NCBI RefSeq assembly: GCF_021648855.1
Contig: NZ_JAKJHX010000159.1
Span: 2,053-10,181, forward strand
Length of the DNA: 8,129 nucleotides
Reading direction: 5' to 3'
From: Tychonema litorale BBK16
Lineage (GTDB): Bacteria; Cyanobacteriota; Cyanobacteriia; Cyanobacteriales; Microcoleaceae
Of the stretch, positions 6,227-8,129 are shown in pieces; position 1 is the stretch's first letter; every line of letters starts with the position of its first letter. The notes below the pieces were generated by a model. The model was not told the DNA's origin. It ran no database searches and worked only from the letters and a program-made list of their open reading frames with translations. Both the position numbers and the translations under genes were made by a program.

Positions 6227-7504
6227 ATGAGTTATTACATTTCTCCTAACTTTCTCGATAAAGTTGCGGTGCACATCACTAAGAACTTTTTAAATTTACC
6301 AGGAGTCCGAGTTCCCCTAATTTTAGGAATTCATGGCCGCAAAGGAGAAGGCAAAACATTTCAATGCGAATTAGTTTTCCGGCGCATGGGATTTGAACCA
6401 GTGATGATATCTGGAGGCGAATTAGAAAGTCCAGATGCGGGAGATCCATCGCGTTTGATCCGCTTGCGCTATCGAGAAGCTGCGGAACAAATTCGGGTGC
6501 GCGGCGAAATGTGCGCGATTTTTATTAATGATTTGGATGCCGGTGCTGGCAGATTCGATTCTAATACTCAGTATACTGTCAATACTCAGATGGTCAATGC
6601 CACTCTGATGAATATTGCCGACAATCCAACTAACGTCCAGTTACCCGGAAGTTATGACTCTACTCCCTTACACCGAGTGCCGATTATTGTTACTGGCAAT
6701 GACTTTACTACATTATACGCGCCTCTAATTCGGGATGGGCGGATGGAAAAGTTTTATTGGGAACCGAGTCGGGATGACAAAATTGGGGTTGTGGAGGGGA
6801 TTTTTGCATCTGACCAATTGTCAAAGGCTGATATTGTGGCTTTGGTGGATAAATTTGCAGGACAGGCGATCGACTTTTTCAGTGCTTTGCGATCGCGCAT
6901 TTATGACGAACAGATTCGCCAGTTCATTCACACCATAGGAATCGAACAAGTTTCCAAGCGTTTGGTAAATAGTGCGGAAGAACCACCGGGCTTTCAGAAC
7001 CCGAATTTCAGCCTCGCTCATTTAGTAGAAATGGGAAATTTGATGGTGGGACAACAAAAGCGGATTCAAGAAATGCGTTTAGTCGATGAATACAATCAAT
7101 CCCGCTTGTTCAATCTACAAACTCCTGCCAATGTTGCGGCTGATGTGCCGACACAAAGCCAATTAAACGACCCTTCCTCAAAATATTATAAAGCTTATGT
7201 CGCCCCCGTTGCTGAAGTTAGTAAAAATCACAATTCGCGGCTAAGTTCCGAAGTATTGCAACAAGTCCAGCAACTTTTAGCAAGGGGCTGTAAAATTGGC
7301 ATGGAATATGCAGACAATCGCCGATTTAAAACAGGTTCGTGGCAAAGTTGCGCCACAATTCAAACTGCACAAGAAAAGGAAGTAGTTGCATCTGTAGAAA
7401 CTTGTTTAGCGGAACATGGCGGCGAATACGTGCGCTTAATTGGCATCGATCCAAAAGCAAAACGTAGGGTACTTGAAACAATCATTCAGAGGCCGAATAG
7501 TTAA
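6227..7504 (+). CDS. rca: Rubisco activase with C-terminal small-subunit-like (SSUL) domain
   Basis: This 425-residue AAA+ ATPase remodels Rubisco to release inhibitory sugar phosphates. The AAA+ module fills about residues 1-290: Walker [12 protein letters not shown] (34-44, Lys43), [23 protein letters not shown] (63-85, conserved in Rca), Walker B FINDLDAG (99-106), sensor-1 TGND (156-159), and [11 protein letters not shown] (168-178) with candidate arginine fingers Arg169 and Arg172. It starts directly before the AAA+ fold, without the N-terminal extension of plant enzymes. A linker (about 291-338) leads to an SSUL domain (339-424: [42 protein letters not shown]), similar to the RbcS-like repeats of CcmM that bind Rubisco and recruit it into carboxysomes. 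Cysteines are at 355, 375 and 393. There is no clear Shine-Dalgarno before the ATG, but the N-terminus [12 protein letters not shown] fits the family. No rbcLXS genes are in the window. Confidence 0.96.
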   Translation: MSYYISPNFLDKVAVHITKNFLNLPGVRVPLILGIHGRKGEGKTFQCELVFRRMGFEPVMISGGELESPDAGDPSRLIRLRYREAAEQIRVRGEMCAIFINDLDAGAGRFDSNTQYTVNTQMVNATLMNIADNPTNVQLPGSYDSTPLHRVPIIVTGNDFTTLYAPLIRDGRMEKFYWEPSRDDKIGVVEGIFASDQLSKADIVALVDKFAGQAIDFFSALRSRIYDEQIRQFIHTIGIEQVSKRLVNSAEEPPGFQNPNFSLAHLVEMGNLMVGQQKRIQEMRLVDEYNQSRLFNLQTPANVAADVPTQSQLNDPSSKYYKAYVAPVAEVSKNHNSRLSSEVLQQVQQLLARGCKIGMEYADNRRFKTGSWQSCATIQTAQEKEVVASVETCLAEHGGEYVRLIGIDPKAKRRVLETIIQRPNS

Positions 7505-7507
7505 AAT

Positions 7508-7585
7508 GCTGTAGGGGCGGGTTCACCAACCATAATCGCCTGAAATAAACAATCTCGAAAACCCGCCCCCACCCAACCACAAATC
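7508..7585. repeat. Interspersed GC-rich repeat, copy A (78 bp)
   Basis: It begins 4 bp after the rca stop. GGGGCGGGTT (7514-7523) and AACCCGCCCC (7560-7569) form perfect 10-bp inverted arms around a 36-bp loop containing AATAAACAATCTCG. The next 78 bp repeat it. As RNA it could form the 3' end of the rca transcript, but C-rich sequence rather than a T tract follows, so it is not a standard terminator. It resembles a REP or MITE-like element. Confidence 0.85.
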
Positions 7586-7663
7586 GCTGTAGGGGCGGGT
7601 TCGCCAACCATAATCCCCTGAAATAAACAATCTCGAAAACCCGCCCTAACCCAACAAACAATC
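7586..7663. repeat. Interspersed GC-rich repeat, copy B (78 bp, direct)
   Basis: It follows copy A directly at a 78-bp period and differs from it at only a few positions (for example TTCACC/TTCGCC and ATCGCC/ATCCCC) up to the right arm, which is shortened here to AACCCGCCCT and followed by a more divergent tail. The tandem arrangement suggests local duplication of one element. Confidence 0.85.
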
Positions 7664-7712
7664 CAAATATACATTTCGGAATTAAATCCAAATTTCATTG
7701 ATGCGGGTTATT

Positions 7713-7784
7713 GGTGTGGTGGGGGCGGGTTTATTTAGATTGTTTATCATCGTTGTATATTGTTGGCGAACCCGCCCCTTGTAT
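7713..7784. repeat. Interspersed GC-rich repeat, copy C (inverted)
   Basis: Read on the minus strand it matches copies A and B. GGGGCGGGTTCGCCAAC (7778-7762) is identical to copy B, the middle shares ATAAACAATCT, and it ends in AACCCGCCCCC. The interior is more diverged, so it is probably an older or independent insertion. Copies B and C face each other across about 50 bp and could form a large cruciform. Confidence 0.8.
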
Positions 7785-7820
7785 CTTAAAAGAGTCAGTC
7801 AGTCGATCGCCACGTCATTG

Positions 7821-8129
7821 ATTCAATCATACCGACAATCAGGCGATCGAGCCGATAATCAGGCGATCGAGCCGACAATCAGTCGATCGTACCGATAATC
7901 AGGCGATCGTACCGACAATCAGTCGATCGAGCCGACAATCAGTCGATCGAGCCGACAATCAGTCGATCGAGCCGACAATCAGGCGATCGTACCGATAATC
8001 AGGCGATCGAGCCGACAATCAGGCGATCGTACCGATAATCAGGCGATCGTACCGACAATCAGGCGATCGTACCGATAATCAGGCGATCGTACCGACAATC
8101 AGTCGATCGTACCGATAATCAGGCGATCG
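7821..8129. repeat. Tandem array of a 20-bp CGATCG-centred unit, at least 14 complete copies, runs off the right edge
   Basis: From 7841 the DNA repeats every 20 bp without slippage; the unit is AGKCGATCGWRCCGAYAATC. There are fourteen full units to 8120, a 9-bp partial at the edge, and a degenerate first unit at 7821-7840 whose second half is intact. Only three sites vary: base 3 (G/T), bases 10-11 (AG or TA, always together) and base 16 (T/C). The period is not a multiple of 3. The plus strand gains TAA in every T16 unit and the minus strand TGA in every unit, so it is not coding. Each unit holds the core of HIP1 and a GATC site. An intergenic minisatellite or a binding-site array are both possible. 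Confidence 0.93.

Larger units (their letters stand above)
7505..8129. other. Gene-free repeat-rich region
   Basis: No open frame here looks like a gene: those present simply translate the repeats. Contents in order are GC-rich element copies A and B, about 50 bp of AT-rich unique sequence (7664-7712) with ATCCAAAT twice (7661, 7686), inverted copy C, AGTC x3 (7793-7804), a HIP1-like site (7803-7810), and the 20-bp array. I see no tRNA, promoter or rca terminator. Confidence 0.75.

Noticed and set aside
7482..7698. Two overlapping minus-strand frames of 65-69 residues with a repeated FEIVYF or FRDCLFQ motif
   Set aside because: The apparent protein repeat is the translation of tandem copies A and B, seen in two frames at once.
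7698..7898. 66-residue open frame on the plus strand
   Set aside because: It is only the translation of inverted copy C and the start of the 20-bp array, with no ribosome binding site or family resemblance.
7821..8129. CRISPR array or plasmid iteron origin
   Set aside because: The repeats are contiguous with no unique spacers, so it is not CRISPR. The length resembles iterons, but no replication initiator gene or other plasmid sign is visible, and the flanking genes are chromosomal housekeeping genes.

Overview
The window looks like chromosomal DNA from a filamentous cyanobacterium, probably of the Oscillatoria/Microcoleus type. The evidence is the HIP1 octamer GCGATCGC at many places, a CAAD-domain membrane protein, a carboxysome-type Rubisco activase with a small-subunit-like tail, a TPR-CHAT protein, and the abundant short tandem and interspersed repeats common in these genomes. 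The genus is inferred, not proven.

Layout, left to right. Positions 2-676 (+) hold the 3' part of a CAAD/CURT1-like thylakoid membrane protein. Its Val/Glu/Thr-rich N-terminal region contains a 42-bp in-frame repeat and continues off the left edge. It ends at a hairpin terminator (705-750), followed by two runs of heptamer repeats, the second of which touches the stop codon of the convergent next gene. Positions 830-4462 (-) encode a 1210-residue TPR-CHAT protein with eight 46-residue TPR units. Its CHAT domain keeps the catalytic Cys but appears to have lost the catalytic His. Positions 4713-5984 (-) encode acetylornithine aminotransferase (argD), with a GTG start, a good Shine-Dalgarno sequence and its own terminator at 4630-4673. 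The CHAT gene is therefore probably transcribed separately, from a TATAAT-type promoter near 4570. A divergent 242-bp intergenic region carries a 15-bp perfect inverted repeat. Positions 6227-7504 (+) encode Rubisco activase with a C-terminal SSU-like domain.

The last 625 bp contain no credible gene. They hold three copies of a GC-rich 70-78-bp interspersed element (two direct, one inverted), then a tandem array of a 20-bp unit with CGATCG at its core. The array has at least 14 complete units and runs off the right edge.

The genes do not form one pathway. ArgD serves arginine (and in many cyanobacteria cyanophycin) synthesis. Rca serves carbon fixation. The CAAD protein belongs to the thylakoid membrane. 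The TPR-CHAT protein is an orphan scaffold or pseudo-protease with no visible partner. The most unusual items are the 20-bp array, with linked sequence variants, and the His-less CHAT domain. I see no convincing evidence of a complete new multi-gene system.
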